Source: CAYWWY01 sp964462525
GTDB lineage: Bacteria; Thermotogota; Thermotogae; MWEM01
Reading direction: 5' to 3'
Length of the DNA stretch: 64,000 nt
NCBI GenBank assembly: GCA_964462525.1
Contig: CAYWWY010000001.1
Location: forward strand, 434,001-498,000
The translations under genes and the position numbers were made by a program. The first letter of the stretch is position 1; each line of letters begins with the position of its first letter. Below the pieces are notes generated by a model that was not told the DNA's origin, ran no database searches, and saw nothing but the letters and a program-made list of their open reading frames with translations. Below are positions 53,301-61,777 of the stretch, in pieces.

Positions 53301-53540
53301 ATGCCTAGACCGATTGTGAAAAAATACAGAAAACGAAAGATCCGAAAATGCGCCTTATGTGGGTCAAAAATTGATTATGTGGACTATAAAGACCTACCCT
53401 TTTTGAAAGACTACCTAACCGATAAGGGAAAGATCATACCCAAACGGTTGAACGGAAACTGCGCAAAACACCAGAGAATGATCAAATCAGCCATCAAGAA
53501 GGCTCGCCAAATTGCCCTGTTGCCGTTTGTCAGAGAATAA
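53301..53540 (+). CDS. rpsR: Ribosomal protein bS18
   Basis: 79 residues, basic. KCALCGSKIDYVDYKDLPFLKDYL carries a Cys pair (a zinc-type S18), followed by the RNA-binding KRLNGNCAKHQRMIKSAIKKARQIALLPF. A third Cys is in GNCAKHQ. AAGGAGG upstream. Partner of S6 in the 30S platform. Confidence 0.97.
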   Translation: MPRPIVKKYRKRKIRKCALCGSKIDYVDYKDLPFLKDYLTDKGKIIPKRLNGNCAKHQRMIKSAIKKARQIALLPFVRE

Positions 53541-53614
53541 CTCTTTCGATTCGTTTCGTCTTTTATAATTGGGTTCCATCATTTCTAAGTGAATACAACT
53601 GGTAGAGTCTATAG

Positions 53615-53655
53615 AGCGCCAGAAAAGGATTATCCTTTTTTTGGCGCTTTTTTTA
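53615..53655 (+). terminator. Terminator of the rpsF operon
   Basis: AGCGCC (53615-53620) and GGCGCT (53643-53648) extend by an inner AAAAGGA/TCCTTTT pairing into a long stem, followed by seven T. It lies 18 bases before the next start codon. Confidence 0.88.
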
Positions 53656-53672
53656 TAAAACGGGGTGAAATC

Positions 53673-55124
53673 ATGGAACGTCGTTTGCGGGTAGTCGTCA
53701 TCGGTGCGGGTATTGTTGGGGCTCTCATTGCCAGAGAGTTCACAAAGTATGCGTGTGATGTATGTCTTTTGGAACAGGAAATAGAAGCGGGATGGGGCGT
53801 TACAAAAGCCAATTCCGCAATCGTCCACGGAGGGTACGATGATGAACCAGCCACGATTCGCGCCAAATTCTGCGCGCAAGGCAATCAGATGTACGATTCA
53901 TTATCGAAAGAATTAAATATCGATTTTCAACGAACTGGTTCCTATGTCCTTGCCTTTTCCGATGAAGATATTCTCCATCTAGAGGGATTGTTGACTCAAG
54001 CCAAAACAAACGGAGTCATTGGCTGTAGAATTGATCGTCGGGATGAGGTGCTCACGCGTCAACCCAAGTTGAATAAAATGATGAAAGCGGCATTTTGGTG
54101 TCCTTCCGCAGGAATCACTGAACCATGGATGATCGCCATGGCTGCAGTAGAAAGCATGCAACTTAACGGCGGCCGTTTCTTTCCAGGAAACCCTGTAATT
54201 GGGGTTGATGTGGATCACAAAGGAGCTGTTCGGGGTGTTCGAACAAGTCAAGAATTCTTTCATGCCGATATTGTCGTAAATGCGTCTGGGCTTTATGCCG
54301 ATCGGATTACCCAGATGGTCGGTTTGGACCCCTTGCTTCTGTATCCAAGGAAAGGAGAGTATATCCTTCTAGACAAAAAGATGGGATCTATCGTGTCAGC
54401 AGTGATCTTTCCTGTGCCCACGAAGCAGTCGAAAGGGATTCTGGTTGTACCTACCGTTGATGGAGGAGTTTTACTAGGTCCCACTGCTGAAGATCTTGAT
54501 CAGCGCTGCATAGAAGACACCTCAACAACTCGAATAGGGTTAGAAAGGATCAAAAGCTTGGTTCATCGATTGGTCCCTGATATTGATGAATCCCAAACAG
54601 TGAAAACCTTTGCGGGTCTTCGTCCGGAAACTCCTCTGAAAGATTTTGTTGTAGGTCCTACCGAGATCAAAGGGTTTTTTCAAGCTGCTGCGATGCGTTC
54701 TCCCGGTTTGACGAGCGCTCCAGCCATTGCGAAGTATATGGCCACAGAAGCGGTGCAAGAAGGCATCGGCATTCAGTTGACATCCAACCCTCACTTCAGA
54801 CCGAATGTCCCAAAGTACATCCGGACTTCTGAGCAATCGCTAACCCAATGGGATGAATTGGTCGCAAAAGACCCTCGATACGGGAAAATGATCTGCGTAT
54901 GCAACAAGATTACCGAGGGAGAGATCCGCGATGCAATTATCAGAGGAGCTCGTACGGTCGACGGAATCAAATTTAGGACTCGGGCCGGATTTGGTCACTG
55001 TCAGGGTGGGTTCTGCCTTCCCAAAGTCGTCGAATTATTACAGCGATATGGCCATATTCCAATGGATCAGTTGACTCTTAGAGGGAAAGCGTCGGCCCTT
55101 TTATCAAGCGAGGTACGAACATGA
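53673..55124 (+). CDS. FAD-dependent glycerol-3-phosphate dehydrogenase-like oxidoreductase (GlpA/LhgO type) with BFD [2Fe-2S] domain
   Basis: 483 residues. The FAD-binding DAO domain starts VVVIGAGIVGALIAREF, with a WGVTKANSAIVHGG segment typical of GlpA-type and L-2-hydroxyglutarate oxidases. It ends with a BFD-like [2Fe-2S] domain (about 405-460) with CVCNKITEGEI and GHCQGGFC. ATG 53673 follows GGGGTG, and the long frame upstream from 53589 overlaps the terminator. With the next two genes it makes the glpA-like three-gene set seen in Firmicutes, spirochaetes and Thermotogota. Substrate probably glycerol 3-phosphate, inferred from the set. Confidence 0.85.
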   Translation: MERRLRVVVIGAGIVGALIAREFTKYACDVCLLEQEIEAGWGVTKANSAIVHGGYDDEPATIRAKFCAQGNQMYDSLSKELNIDFQRTGSYVLAFSDEDILHLEGLLTQAKTNGVIGCRIDRRDEVLTRQPKLNKMMKAAFWCPSAGITEPWMIAMAAVESMQLNGGRFFPGNPVIGVDVDHKGAVRGVRTSQEFFHADIVVNASGLYADRITQMVGLDPLLLYPRKGEYILLDKKMGSIVSAVIFPVPTKQSKGILVVPTVDGGVLLGPTAEDLDQRCIEDTSTTRIGLERIKSLVHRLVPDIDESQTVKTFAGLRPETPLKDFVVGPTEIKGFFQAAAMRSPGLTSAPAIAKYMATEAVQEGIGIQLTSNPHFRPNVPKYIRTSEQSLTQWDELVAKDPRYGKMICVCNKITEGEIRDAIIRGARTVDGIKFRTRAGFGHCQGGFCLPKVVELLQRYGHIPMDQLTLRGKASALLSSEVRT

Positions 55125-56371
55125 AAGAGATTAGAGTGGATGTTCTGGTTATCGGAGCGGGTGCTGCTGGAATGGCCGCTTCCATAGAAAGCGCAAGCCG
55201 AGGTTGCCACACGGTCCTTTTGGAGCGAGAGGATTGTTCGGGCGGTGTGTTGAATCAGTGTATCCATAATGGATTTGGCCTTCACGTATTCAAAGAAGAG
55301 TTGACAGGCCCCGAATACGCAGACCGCTTTCGAAGACAGATGGATGAAAAGGGCGTGCAGGTACGGACCGTGCAATTTGTCGTATCGATCGATCCTTCCA
55401 AAAAAGCAGTCATTACGATGAGTCAAGAAGGCGCAGTTGTCTTTCATCCCAAACGAGTGATTATGACAACAGGCGCTCGCGAACGCGCATTTGGGAGCCT
55501 CATGATTCCGGGGACTCGTCCTTCGGGAATATTCACAGCCGGAGTAGCTCAACGGTTTGTGAATCTTCAAAACCGTCTCCCAGGAAAAAAGATTTTTCTT
55601 TTGGGTTCTGGAGATATCGGACTTATCATGGCGCGTAGGTTGGCTTTGGAAGGGGCAGATGTCTTAGGCGTCGCAGAACTGATGCCCTTCCCTGGGGGAT
55701 TAGCACGGAACATTGCGCAGTGTTTGAATGATTTTGATATTCCGTTGCACCTATCCACAAGTGTGGTTGAAGTGCATGGGAAAGACCGTTTGGAGGCAAT
55801 CACCATCGCCCGGTTCGATCCCAAAACCCGAACCGCAATCGATGGAAGCCATAAAAAAATCGAGGTCGATACGTTGATCTTGTCGGTGGGATTAATTCCT
55901 CAAAATGAGTTGATCGATTCCTTTGTTCAAATACATCCAACCACGAAAGGCGTAGTGGTTGATAGCATGATGAGGACAAGCCATCCCTGGATTTTTGCGG
56001 CAGGAAACAACGTAGCCATTTATGACCTGGTTGATTTCGTTACCTTGGATGGAAAAACAGCAGGCCAAAATGCCAGCCGGTTTGAAGAAACCTTTCCTTC
56101 CGATACCTTGCCGATTGTTTTGGGAAAATCCGTGGGCGTAAGCATCCCAAACAAGATCGTCAAACAAGGGGACCCATTCATTTTGTATCTTCGAAGCAAA
56201 AAAGTCATCGAGAAAGGGATCGTTGAGATCGGACCCGGATTGATTCGAAGGACTCGGATCGGAATCAAACCCAGCGAGATGATCGATATCCCATTCACCC
56301 AAAAGGATCTGGAACGTTTACGCGAATCGAACTTGGATCGGGTCTATATTGATATTCAGGAGGGGTCCTGA
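55121..56371 (+). CDS. FAD/NAD-dependent oxidoreductase, partner of the GlpA-like protein
   Basis: 416 residues, pyridine nucleotide-disulfide oxidoreductase fold. FAD site VLVIGAGAAGMAASIESASRG, NAD site KIFLLGSGDIGLIMARRLA and TGARERAFGSLMIPG near residue 120. The CSGGVLNQCIHNGFGL segment is typical of the family linked to glpA and DUF1667. It likely transfers electrons from the first gene's FAD and Fe-S to NAD(P)+. Its ATG overlaps the previous stop by four bases. Confidence 0.88.
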   Translation: MKEIRVDVLVIGAGAAGMAASIESASRGCHTVLLEREDCSGGVLNQCIHNGFGLHVFKEELTGPEYADRFRRQMDEKGVQVRTVQFVVSIDPSKKAVITMSQEGAVVFHPKRVIMTTGARERAFGSLMIPGTRPSGIFTAGVAQRFVNLQNRLPGKKIFLLGSGDIGLIMARRLALEGADVLGVAELMPFPGGLARNIAQCLNDFDIPLHLSTSVVEVHGKDRLEAITIARFDPKTRTAIDGSHKKIEVDTLILSVGLIPQNELIDSFVQIHPTTKGVVVDSMMRTSHPWIFAAGNNVAIYDLVDFVTLDGKTAGQNASRFEETFPSDTLPIVLGKSVGVSIPNKIVKQGDPFILYLRSKKVIEKGIVEIGPGLIRRTRIGIKPSEMIDIPFTQKDLERLRESNLDRVYIDIQEGS

Positions 56372-56787
56372 TGGAGAAGCAAAACATGATCTGCGTTTCA
56401 TGCCCGCTGGGTTGCGATTTAGAAGTAGAGATTCGTGGGGAAGAAATCGAGGTTAAGGGCTACCGATGCAAACGGGGCGAAACCTATGCGAGAAATGAGA
56501 TCTTGGATCCCAGAAGAATGGTTACTTCAAACGTTCGTGTGTCCAATGGGGATTGTCCTCTGGTTTCTGTGAAAACAATAGCGCCTTTACCGAAAGGTCT
56601 CATGGGAGAATTGATCGAAGCGCTCAAGCAAATTCGTCTTGAGCCACCTGTGCAGATTGGTCAAGTTATTATCCGAAATTTCCAAAATACGGGGATTGAT
56701 ATTGTCGCTACTCGCGCAGTCGGGTTAGATTCATCTGACCAAAAACATGAACCAGAGCATGAGTTGAAAAAGGTTTCTGAAGGATAA
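56371..56787 (+). CDS. DUF1667 Fe-S/zinc-binding protein of the glpA-type cassette
   Basis: 138 residues. N-terminal CVSCPLGCDLEVEI with CxxCxxxC and a later RCKRGETYAR give a four-Cys site. The family (DUF1667) always travels with the two oxidoreductases before it and is thought to carry a cofactor or help electron transfer. One-base overlap with the previous gene. The C-terminal 25 residues are polar and variable. Confidence 0.88.
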   Translation: MEKQNMICVSCPLGCDLEVEIRGEEIEVKGYRCKRGETYARNEILDPRRMVTSNVRVSNGDCPLVSVKTIAPLPKGLMGELIEALKQIRLEPPVQIGQVIIRNFQNTGIDIVATRAVGLDSSDQKHEPEHELKKVSEG

Positions 56788-57107
56788 AGAAAGCGCCTGC
56801 ATCCAATGCTTCCTGAAGCTTCGCTCAATAAAAGATCGGAAAAAACGCAATCCAGCATCTTCTTCACGAAGATCTCTTTCCTGGCATCCAAGGCATTTGT
56901 AAATCCACAGGCTGTCGTGCAAAACGGTTGATAACCCCGAATGAATCGTCGGTTATTCGATTCCTTTTTTCGTGTGAGTAATCTTCTCCACAACAACCTC
57001 AAGGGGTTTTTTGAACAGTTCCTTTTGGCGATAAAGGCCATGTAAATTGTCCCAAAAGGAACCACACCCACTCCATATGGGCCTCTTTTATCGATTCTTC
57101 AAGCCGA
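56788..57107. other. 320-base convergent spacer with an inverted repeat, no supportable gene
   Basis: Between the DUF1667 and mgtE stops. A minus-strand frame of 136 residues overlaps the DUF1667 gene and looks like a shadow. A 25-codon minus-strand ORF starting at the CATATG near 57075-57080 has only a weak ribosome site. A short stem with T-run (AACC...GGTT then TTTTTT) near 56995-57012 could be a weak terminator. The inverted repeat at 57018-57062 is listed separately. Confidence 0.5.
57018..57062. repeat. 11-bp perfect inverted repeat
   Basis: GTTCCTTTTGG (57018-57028) and CCAAAAGGAAC (57052-57062) enclose a 23-base loop. No T-run follows on either strand, so it is not a simple terminator. 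Confidence 0.75.
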
Positions 57108-58451
57108 TTAGAAACCTAGGATTGCGCGAGCAATAGAAAGGTAGATGGCCAAACCGGTAATGTCGATAATGGTTGTAATAAGGGGGCCGGCCATAATCGC
57201 TGGGTCAAAACGAAATAGCTTTCCTAAAAAAGGCAACGTGACCCCAAGCATATTCGAGTACACCACTACAGTCAGGACTGCAAAAGAAGCAGCAATATTC
57301 ACTTGCAAATTCCCAGTAATCAACAATGCCCTCATAAATAGAATCCCGCCAAGAATTAATCCCAACGATAAACCAACCGTGATTTCACGAGATACGACCC
57401 GCCACCAATCTTTGAGTTTGACCTCTCCCATGGCCATTCCGCGGATCATCAGGGCCGAGATCTGAGAACCGGTATTCCCCCCTGTATCCACCATGGTTGT
57501 CATAAAAGCGGCAAGGATTGGGATTTGGGCAATCATTGTTTCAAAATTGGACACAACAAAACTATTCATACTCTCTAGAAGCAAGAGACCGGCCAACCAA
57601 GGCAATCGTTTTCGGATCAGGATAAACTTGGACGTGTGGAAATAGGAGGTAAAATTCACGTTCAATCCAGCCATTTTCTGAATATCTTCCGTGGCTTCTT
57701 CATCGATAATATCTACGATATCATCGATCGGGATAATGCCCACGAGCCTTTGATCGTTGTCTACTACTGGAATAACGGCAAGATCGTGTCGTCTCATGAT
57801 CCCGGCAACATTTTCTTGGTCTTCTGTAGTTTGCACGAAAAAAGGATCTTCCCGGTAAATTGCCTCAATCAGGGTGTTCGGTTCTTCAAAGATAAGTTCA
57901 TCCAGTTCCACCGTACCTATGAGTTTCCGATTCTCTTGTGTTACAAAGAGAGTATAAATTGTTTCGCTGCGTTTCCCAAACTTTCGTACTTTTTGCATCG
58001 CTTCTTCAACCGTCATGTGCTCTTTCAAAAAAACATATTTTGGAGTCATGACCCGACCCGCAGAGTTTTCGGGGTAATTCAAGATCTGAAGCGTTAGCCT
58101 TTTCTCTTCGGGCGTCAAAAACTCTAGTAGGTTGGAAACCACTGTCGCTGGCATCTCATCCAACAGTTCAGCCCGATCCGATGGATCCATGCTTCCTATG
58201 ATGTTCTTCAACAAATCGGCTTTCAGCAAAGCAATCAGTTCCAATTGCTCGTCTGGCTGAAGTTCGGAGAAGACTTCAGCAGCTATTTCTTTGGAAAGCA
58301 GCCGAAATACGACCCCTTTTTCTTGAGGTTCCAGTTCCTCAATCATTTCATATACAACGCTGGGTTCTTGATCGGCAAGAAGGTACTTGAGGGTTTTTAA
58401 GTCATTGTGATCGATAATCTTGCGTACATCAACCTGAAGCTGTACTTTCAT
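57108..58451 (-). CDS. mgtE: MgtE magnesium transporter
   Basis: 447 residues. MgtE N domain (1-135, superhelix with repeated 'LxPxExxxLxxLL' helices), paired CBS domains (about 135-260; AGRVMTPKYVFLKEHMTVEEAM, VVDNDQRLVGIIPIDDIVD), then a five-helix pore with the conserved TTMVDTGGNTGSQISALMIRGMA and a late Asp-rich ITTIIDITGL. It carries Mg2+ into the cell, gated by the cytoplasmic domains. ATG 58451 with GAGAGGAGGA upstream. The 89-base leader between promoter and gene contains the ten-codon ORF at 58483-58515. Confidence 0.95.
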   Translation of the reverse strand: MKVQLQVDVRKIIDHNDLKTLKYLLADQEPSVVYEMIEELEPQEKGVVFRLLSKEIAAEVFSELQPDEQLELIALLKADLLKNIIGSMDPSDRAELLDEMPATVVSNLLEFLTPEEKRLTLQILNYPENSAGRVMTPKYVFLKEHMTVEEAMQKVRKFGKRSETIYTLFVTQENRKLIGTVELDELIFEEPNTLIEAIYREDPFFVQTTEDQENVAGIMRRHDLAVIPVVDNDQRLVGIIPIDDIVDIIDEEATEDIQKMAGLNVNFTSYFHTSKFILIRKRLPWLAGLLLLESMNSFVVSNFETMIAQIPILAAFMTTMVDTGGNTGSQISALMIRGMAMGEVKLKDWWRVVSREITVGLSLGLILGGILFMRALLITGNLQVNIAASFAVLTVVVYSNMLGVTLPFLGKLFRFDPAIMAGPLITTIIDITGLAIYLSIARAILGF

Positions 58452-58482
58452 GACATTCCTCCTCTCAATTCATTTGGTGTTG

Positions 58483-58515
58483 CTAAGGCGGACGACAACT
58501 AGGGGGGTACTCCAT
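58483..58515 (-). CDS. Ten-codon proline-rich leader peptide of mgtE (MEYPPSCRPP)
   Basis: On the mgtE transcript an ATG at 58515 has AAAGGAG exactly eight bases upstream and opens a ten-codon frame MEYPPSCRPP with a TAG at 58485-58483. Four of ten residues are proline, as two Pro-Pro pairs, with a Glu at position 2. It ends 31 bases before the mgtE start. Pro-Pro runs stall ribosomes, and the enterobacterial MgtL leader uses proline codons in Mg2+-dependent control of mgtA. The leader is too short for an M-box riboswitch. The regulatory role is inference; the ORF and its ribosome site are seen directly. Confidence 0.6.
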   Translation of the reverse strand: MEYPPSCRPP

Positions 58516-58546
58516 CAAACCAACTCCTTTCTTGTTTTGTGTTCCA

Positions 58547-58555
58547 ATTATACCA
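58547..58555 (-). promoter_or_regulatory. Extended -10 promoter of mgtE
   Basis: TG-G-TATAAT on the minus strand (58555-58547), with no good -35. Expected start near 58540, about 25 bases before the leader ORF. Confidence 0.65.
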
Positions 58556-58676
58556 AAAAACGATGGATTTTGGATCTATTTCGATTCAGAAAAGGGGTGC
58601 TATTGAAAATGATTTCTTTTTGGTGTTTCCTCCTTGCGTGATCACCGACCTCTTCGATAATCGCCTGTTCTCTCTA

Positions 58677-58706
58677 TTCACTTTTGGAATCGCGATGTGA
58701 TACAAT
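58677..58706 (+). promoter_or_regulatory. Promoter of the nucleoside hydrolase gene
   Basis: TTCACT (58677-58682), 18 bases, TACAAT (58701-58706), with TG one base before the -10. Confidence 0.55.
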
Positions 58707-58755
58707 AGTGCATAAAATCAAATCCCTTGATATGAGACTATGATGGAGGTGTATC

Positions 58756-59688
58756 GTGGGCAAACGGAAAATCATCCTGGATTGCGATCCCGGGCACGAC
58801 GATGCAATGGCAATCCTCTTATGCGGAGCGAGTCCCGAACTCGAATTGCTCGGGATTACAACTGTTGCGGGAAATTCCTATGTACACAACACCACTCGGA
58901 ACGCGCTGATTATAACTGAAATGGCCAATATGGATGTTCCGATTGTTCAGGGCGCTTCAAAACCGTTGATTCGCGATCAAATCGTTGCGCCCGACATCCA
59001 TGGAGAATCGGGTCTTGAAGGGGTTGCTTTGCCCAATCCATCACGAAATCCCTTAGATGAACACGCCGTCCCTTGGATTGCACGGATGGTTGAACAATAC
59101 CCCGGAGAAGTGACACTGGCTCCAACAGGGCCTTTGACTAACGTCGCCCTATTTTTATTGCAGTACCCGCATCTAGCGGAGCATGTGGTTGAAATCGCCC
59201 TTATGGGCGGAGGGATTGCATTTGGAAACACAACTCCCGTTGCGGAGTTCAATGTTTTCGCTGATCCAGAAGCGGCGCATATTGTCTTTTCCAGCAATAT
59301 ACCCACTACGGTTTTTGGTCTAGATGTCACCCATCAAGCCAAAATATTCATGGACGAAATTAGGCAGATTGAAAGCTACCCATCGGAAGTGGTTTCAAAA
59401 ATGGGTACCCTCTTGGGGTTTTTCCATGGAACATACTTCGATGTTTTTGGGATCGAAGGAGCTCCGCTTCATGATCCATGCGTGATCGCATACTTGATCG
59501 AACCTCAGCTCTTCCGATTTTCAGAATATTACACACAAGTTGAACTCAAAGGTTCTTTGACGTACGGGCAGACCGTTGTCGATTATTGGAGCCAATCTCA
59601 TAAGAAGCCCAACGCGAGATGGGCAACGCATATTGATCGGGACAGGTATATTCAACTGCTATACAATCGAATGAAATCCTTCAAATAA
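58756..59688 (+). CDS. Inosine/uridine-preferring nucleoside hydrolase
   Basis: 310 residues. The calcium and ribose site reads ILDCDPGHDDAMAILL at the N-terminus, the family hallmark DxDPGxDD. GGGIAFGNTTPVAEFNVFADPEAA and a late His-Asp in APLHDPC complete the active site. It splits ribonucleosides into base and ribose. The RihA/RihB pyrimidine-type is possible but not decided. GTG start with GGAGGTG upstream. Followed by uridine phosphorylase, giving a salvage pair. Confidence 0.93.
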   Translation: MGKRKIILDCDPGHDDAMAILLCGASPELELLGITTVAGNSYVHNTTRNALIITEMANMDVPIVQGASKPLIRDQIVAPDIHGESGLEGVALPNPSRNPLDEHAVPWIARMVEQYPGEVTLAPTGPLTNVALFLLQYPHLAEHVVEIALMGGGIAFGNTTPVAEFNVFADPEAAHIVFSSNIPTTVFGLDVTHQAKIFMDEIRQIESYPSEVVSKMGTLLGFFHGTYFDVFGIEGAPLHDPCVIAYLIEPQLFRFSEYYTQVELKGSLTYGQTVVDYWSQSHKKPNARWATHIDRDRYIQLLYNRMKSFK

Positions 59689-59712
59689 CAAAAAAAAGAA
59701 AGGAGCTGTTTT

Positions 59713-60489
59713 ATGCCTGAAGACCCAATTTATCACATTCAAGTCGGGCAAAAAGATATCGGGAAGTACGTTATTTTACCGGGAGACCGCGGGCGTGTAG
59801 AACGGATTGCCAAATACCTAGATCAGGCAAAACCGGTTGCAAGCAATCGAGAGTATTATACGATGACAGGGTATTTGCAGGGAGAGAAAGTATCGGTTAT
59901 GTCTACTGGAATGGGAGCACCATGCATTACCATCGCAGTAGAAGAACTACGAACATTGGGAGTCCACACTTACATACGGATTGGCACTGCGGGAGGACTG
60001 CAACCGGCTTTGACCCGCCTGGGAGATGGAATAATCCCAACAGGAGCCATTCGTGACGACGGGACTACAGCTCGGTACATACCCGAAATCTATCCCGCTA
60101 TCGCTCATCCAGACGTTGTGAACGCTTTGCGACAAGCCGCGAAAACCAAACACGAACGTGTGCACCATGGGATTGTGCTCTCTACCGATGCCTACTATGC
60201 TCGAAACTTCAATATCGAAGAGACCCGGCAACTCATGGATCTGTTTATCCGCGGGAATGCCTTATGCGTTGAAATGGAGGTCTCTGGTCTATTTGTTCTT
60301 GGTACCCTTTTTGGTTTGCGATGTGGCGCAATTCTTACGATTCGAGAAGAATCAAACGATAAAGGAGAATACACCCACCAAGCAGGAGATTTATATGAAC
60401 AAGGCCTGGAACGCTCCATTCAGACAACCATAGAGGCAATCCGGCTCTTGATCGAAACAGACAGACGCAATGAACCATCTTCTGCGTAA
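59713..60489 (+). CDS. udp: Uridine phosphorylase
   Basis: 258 residues of the nucleoside phosphorylase-I family. VILPGDRGRVERIAKYL (phosphate loop), STGMGAPCITIAVEEL, RIGTAGGLQ, a VEMEVSGLFVLG base/ribose segment and REESNDK fit uridine phosphorylase. It converts uridine and phosphate to uracil and ribose 1-phosphate. ATG with AAAGGAG upstream, 24 bases after the hydrolase gene. Confidence 0.9.
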   Translation: MPEDPIYHIQVGQKDIGKYVILPGDRGRVERIAKYLDQAKPVASNREYYTMTGYLQGEKVSVMSTGMGAPCITIAVEELRTLGVHTYIRIGTAGGLQPALTRLGDGIIPTGAIRDDGTTARYIPEIYPAIAHPDVVNALRQAAKTKHERVHHGIVLSTDAYYARNFNIEETRQLMDLFIRGNALCVEMEVSGLFVLGTLFGLRCGAILTIREESNDKGEYTHQAGDLYEQGLERSIQTTIEAIRLLIETDRRNEPSSA

Positions 60490-60537
60490 GCCCTTTTTGA
60501 ACAGCGGAAGGAAAGTTCTCGTCCATAAGCCATAAAG

Positions 60538-60546
60538 TGGTATTAT
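60538..60546 (+). promoter_or_regulatory. Extended -10 promoter of the nucleoside transporter
   Basis: TG-G-TATTAT at 60538-60546, without a clear -35. Expected start near 60553, before the BMP gene. Confidence 0.5.
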
Positions 60547-60613
60547 GATTCATTGAAAGATACGATTTCGTGTGTAATTGATGGCTGGAAAGCCGAAAAA
60601 GGAGGGAAAAGGC

Positions 60614-61711
60614 ATGAAGAAACTTTTGGTTATTACACTCATGGTTCTTGTGGCAGTAGCAGGGTTCTCGCAGTTAAGAGTCGCCGTATTGATCAACGGA
60701 ACATTGGGGGACAAATCGTTCTTTGATTCTGCGGCCCGCGGTGCGCAAATGATCACAGAAGAATTAGGGATCCCAACCCGAGTCATCGAGATGGGTTATA
60801 ACCCAGCAGAATGGGAACCCACGCTGGATGATATATCGGATTCGTACCTCTATGACCTAATCATTGTTGGAACATGGCAAATGGTAGAAATTTTGGAACG
60901 GATCGCTCCATTGTATCCAGATATTAACTATGTTATTTTTGACACAGATATGGATTATTCCAAAGGAACCTTGAACAATGTGTACTCTATTACCTACAAG
61001 CAAAATGAAGGCTCGTTCCTGGCGGGCGCTCTGGCTGCTATGGTTTCCACATCCGGGAAGTTCCCACATACCTTACCCAATCGAAAAGTGATTGGTTTGC
61101 TTGGTGGTATGGACATAGGTGTAATCAACGATTTTTTGGTGGGATACATTGAAGGCGCTCTTTATGTAGACAAAGATATGAAAGTAGCCCTATCTTATGT
61201 TGGCGCTTGGAATGACCCCGCTAGAGGCAAAGAGTTCACTCTATCCATGTACCGCCAAAATGCAGATGTAGTCTTTGCTGTCGCCGGAGAGACGGGAAAC
61301 GGGGTATTGGAAGCCGCTAAAGAGATGAGTAGATGGTCGATCGGCGTTGACTCTGATATGCAATTAATCTATGAGGCGACCGATATGGGTATTGTCAACC
61401 ATACTTTGACATCTATGCTGAAAAACGTAGACCAATCATTGCTTCGCGCAGTTCGGTTATACACAGAGGGAACTCTTCCCTTCGGAGCCAATGAAGCCTT
61501 AGGTCTGGCCGAAGGAGCCGTTGGTCTGGCAATGAACCAATACTTTGAAAAAGTATTGGCCATGGATCAACCTGACTCTCTCGAACCCACTGTTGCCGAA
61601 ACACTCCGGTATTTGGAGCAACGGATCATTAATGGAGAAATCGCGGTAAGTTCGGCATTCGGCATGACCAACGAAGAACTGGATCGCATTCGAAACTCGG
61701 TTCGACCGTAA
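60614..61711 (+). CDS. BMP/PnrA-type nucleoside-binding protein of an ABC transporter
   Basis: 365 residues. Signal peptide MKKLLVITLMVLVAVAGFS without a lipobox Cys, so soluble in the periplasm where many bacteria use a lipoprotein. The mature part is the BMP fold: VAVLINGTLGDKSFFDSA, EGSFLAGALAAM, GGMDIGVINDFLVGYIEGA, VVFAVAGETGNGVLEAAK and a GVDSDMQ segment. Members bind purine or other nucleosides. ATG 60614 with AGGAGGG upstream, the frame's start at 60578 being less likely. A hairpin follows before the ATPase gene. Confidence 0.92.
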   Translation: MKKLLVITLMVLVAVAGFSQLRVAVLINGTLGDKSFFDSAARGAQMITEELGIPTRVIEMGYNPAEWEPTLDDISDSYLYDLIIVGTWQMVEILERIAPLYPDINYVIFDTDMDYSKGTLNNVYSITYKQNEGSFLAGALAAMVSTSGKFPHTLPNRKVIGLLGGMDIGVINDFLVGYIEGALYVDKDMKVALSYVGAWNDPARGKEFTLSMYRQNADVVFAVAGETGNGVLEAAKEMSRWSIGVDSDMQLIYEATDMGIVNHTLTSMLKNVDQSLLRAVRLYTEGTLPFGANEALGLAEGAVGLAMNQYFEKVLAMDQPDSLEPTVAETLRYLEQRIINGEIAVSSAFGMTNEELDRIRNSVRP

Positions 61712-61727
61712 AGCCTACACGAAAAAG

Positions 61728-61763
61728 GGAGACGCATGGGATTCCATGCGCCTCCTTATTTTT
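61728..61763 (+). terminator. Hairpin between BMP and ABC ATPase genes (attenuating terminator)
   Basis: GGAGACGCATGG (61728-61739) and CCATGCGCCTCC (61744-61755) pair except one position, with a four-base loop, then TTATTTTTC. It likely leaves the binding protein made in excess over the membrane subunits. Confidence 0.8.
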
Positions 61764-61777
61764 CAGGAGGGATTGTA

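Noticed and set aside
56661..57071. 136-residue minus-strand frame beside mgtE
   Set aside because: It overlaps the end of the DUF1667 gene, changes character along its length, and has no ribosome site at its start. The alternative frames in the same spacer are equally unsupported.
58456..58560. M-box (ykoK) magnesium riboswitch upstream of mgtE
   Set aside because: The predicted leader is only about 90 bases and lacks the extended conserved M-box helices, which need about 150 or more.
60490..60613. Purine riboswitch before the nucleoside transporter
   Set aside because: The conserved purine riboswitch core loops were not found; only an extended -10 promoter and ribosome site are visible.
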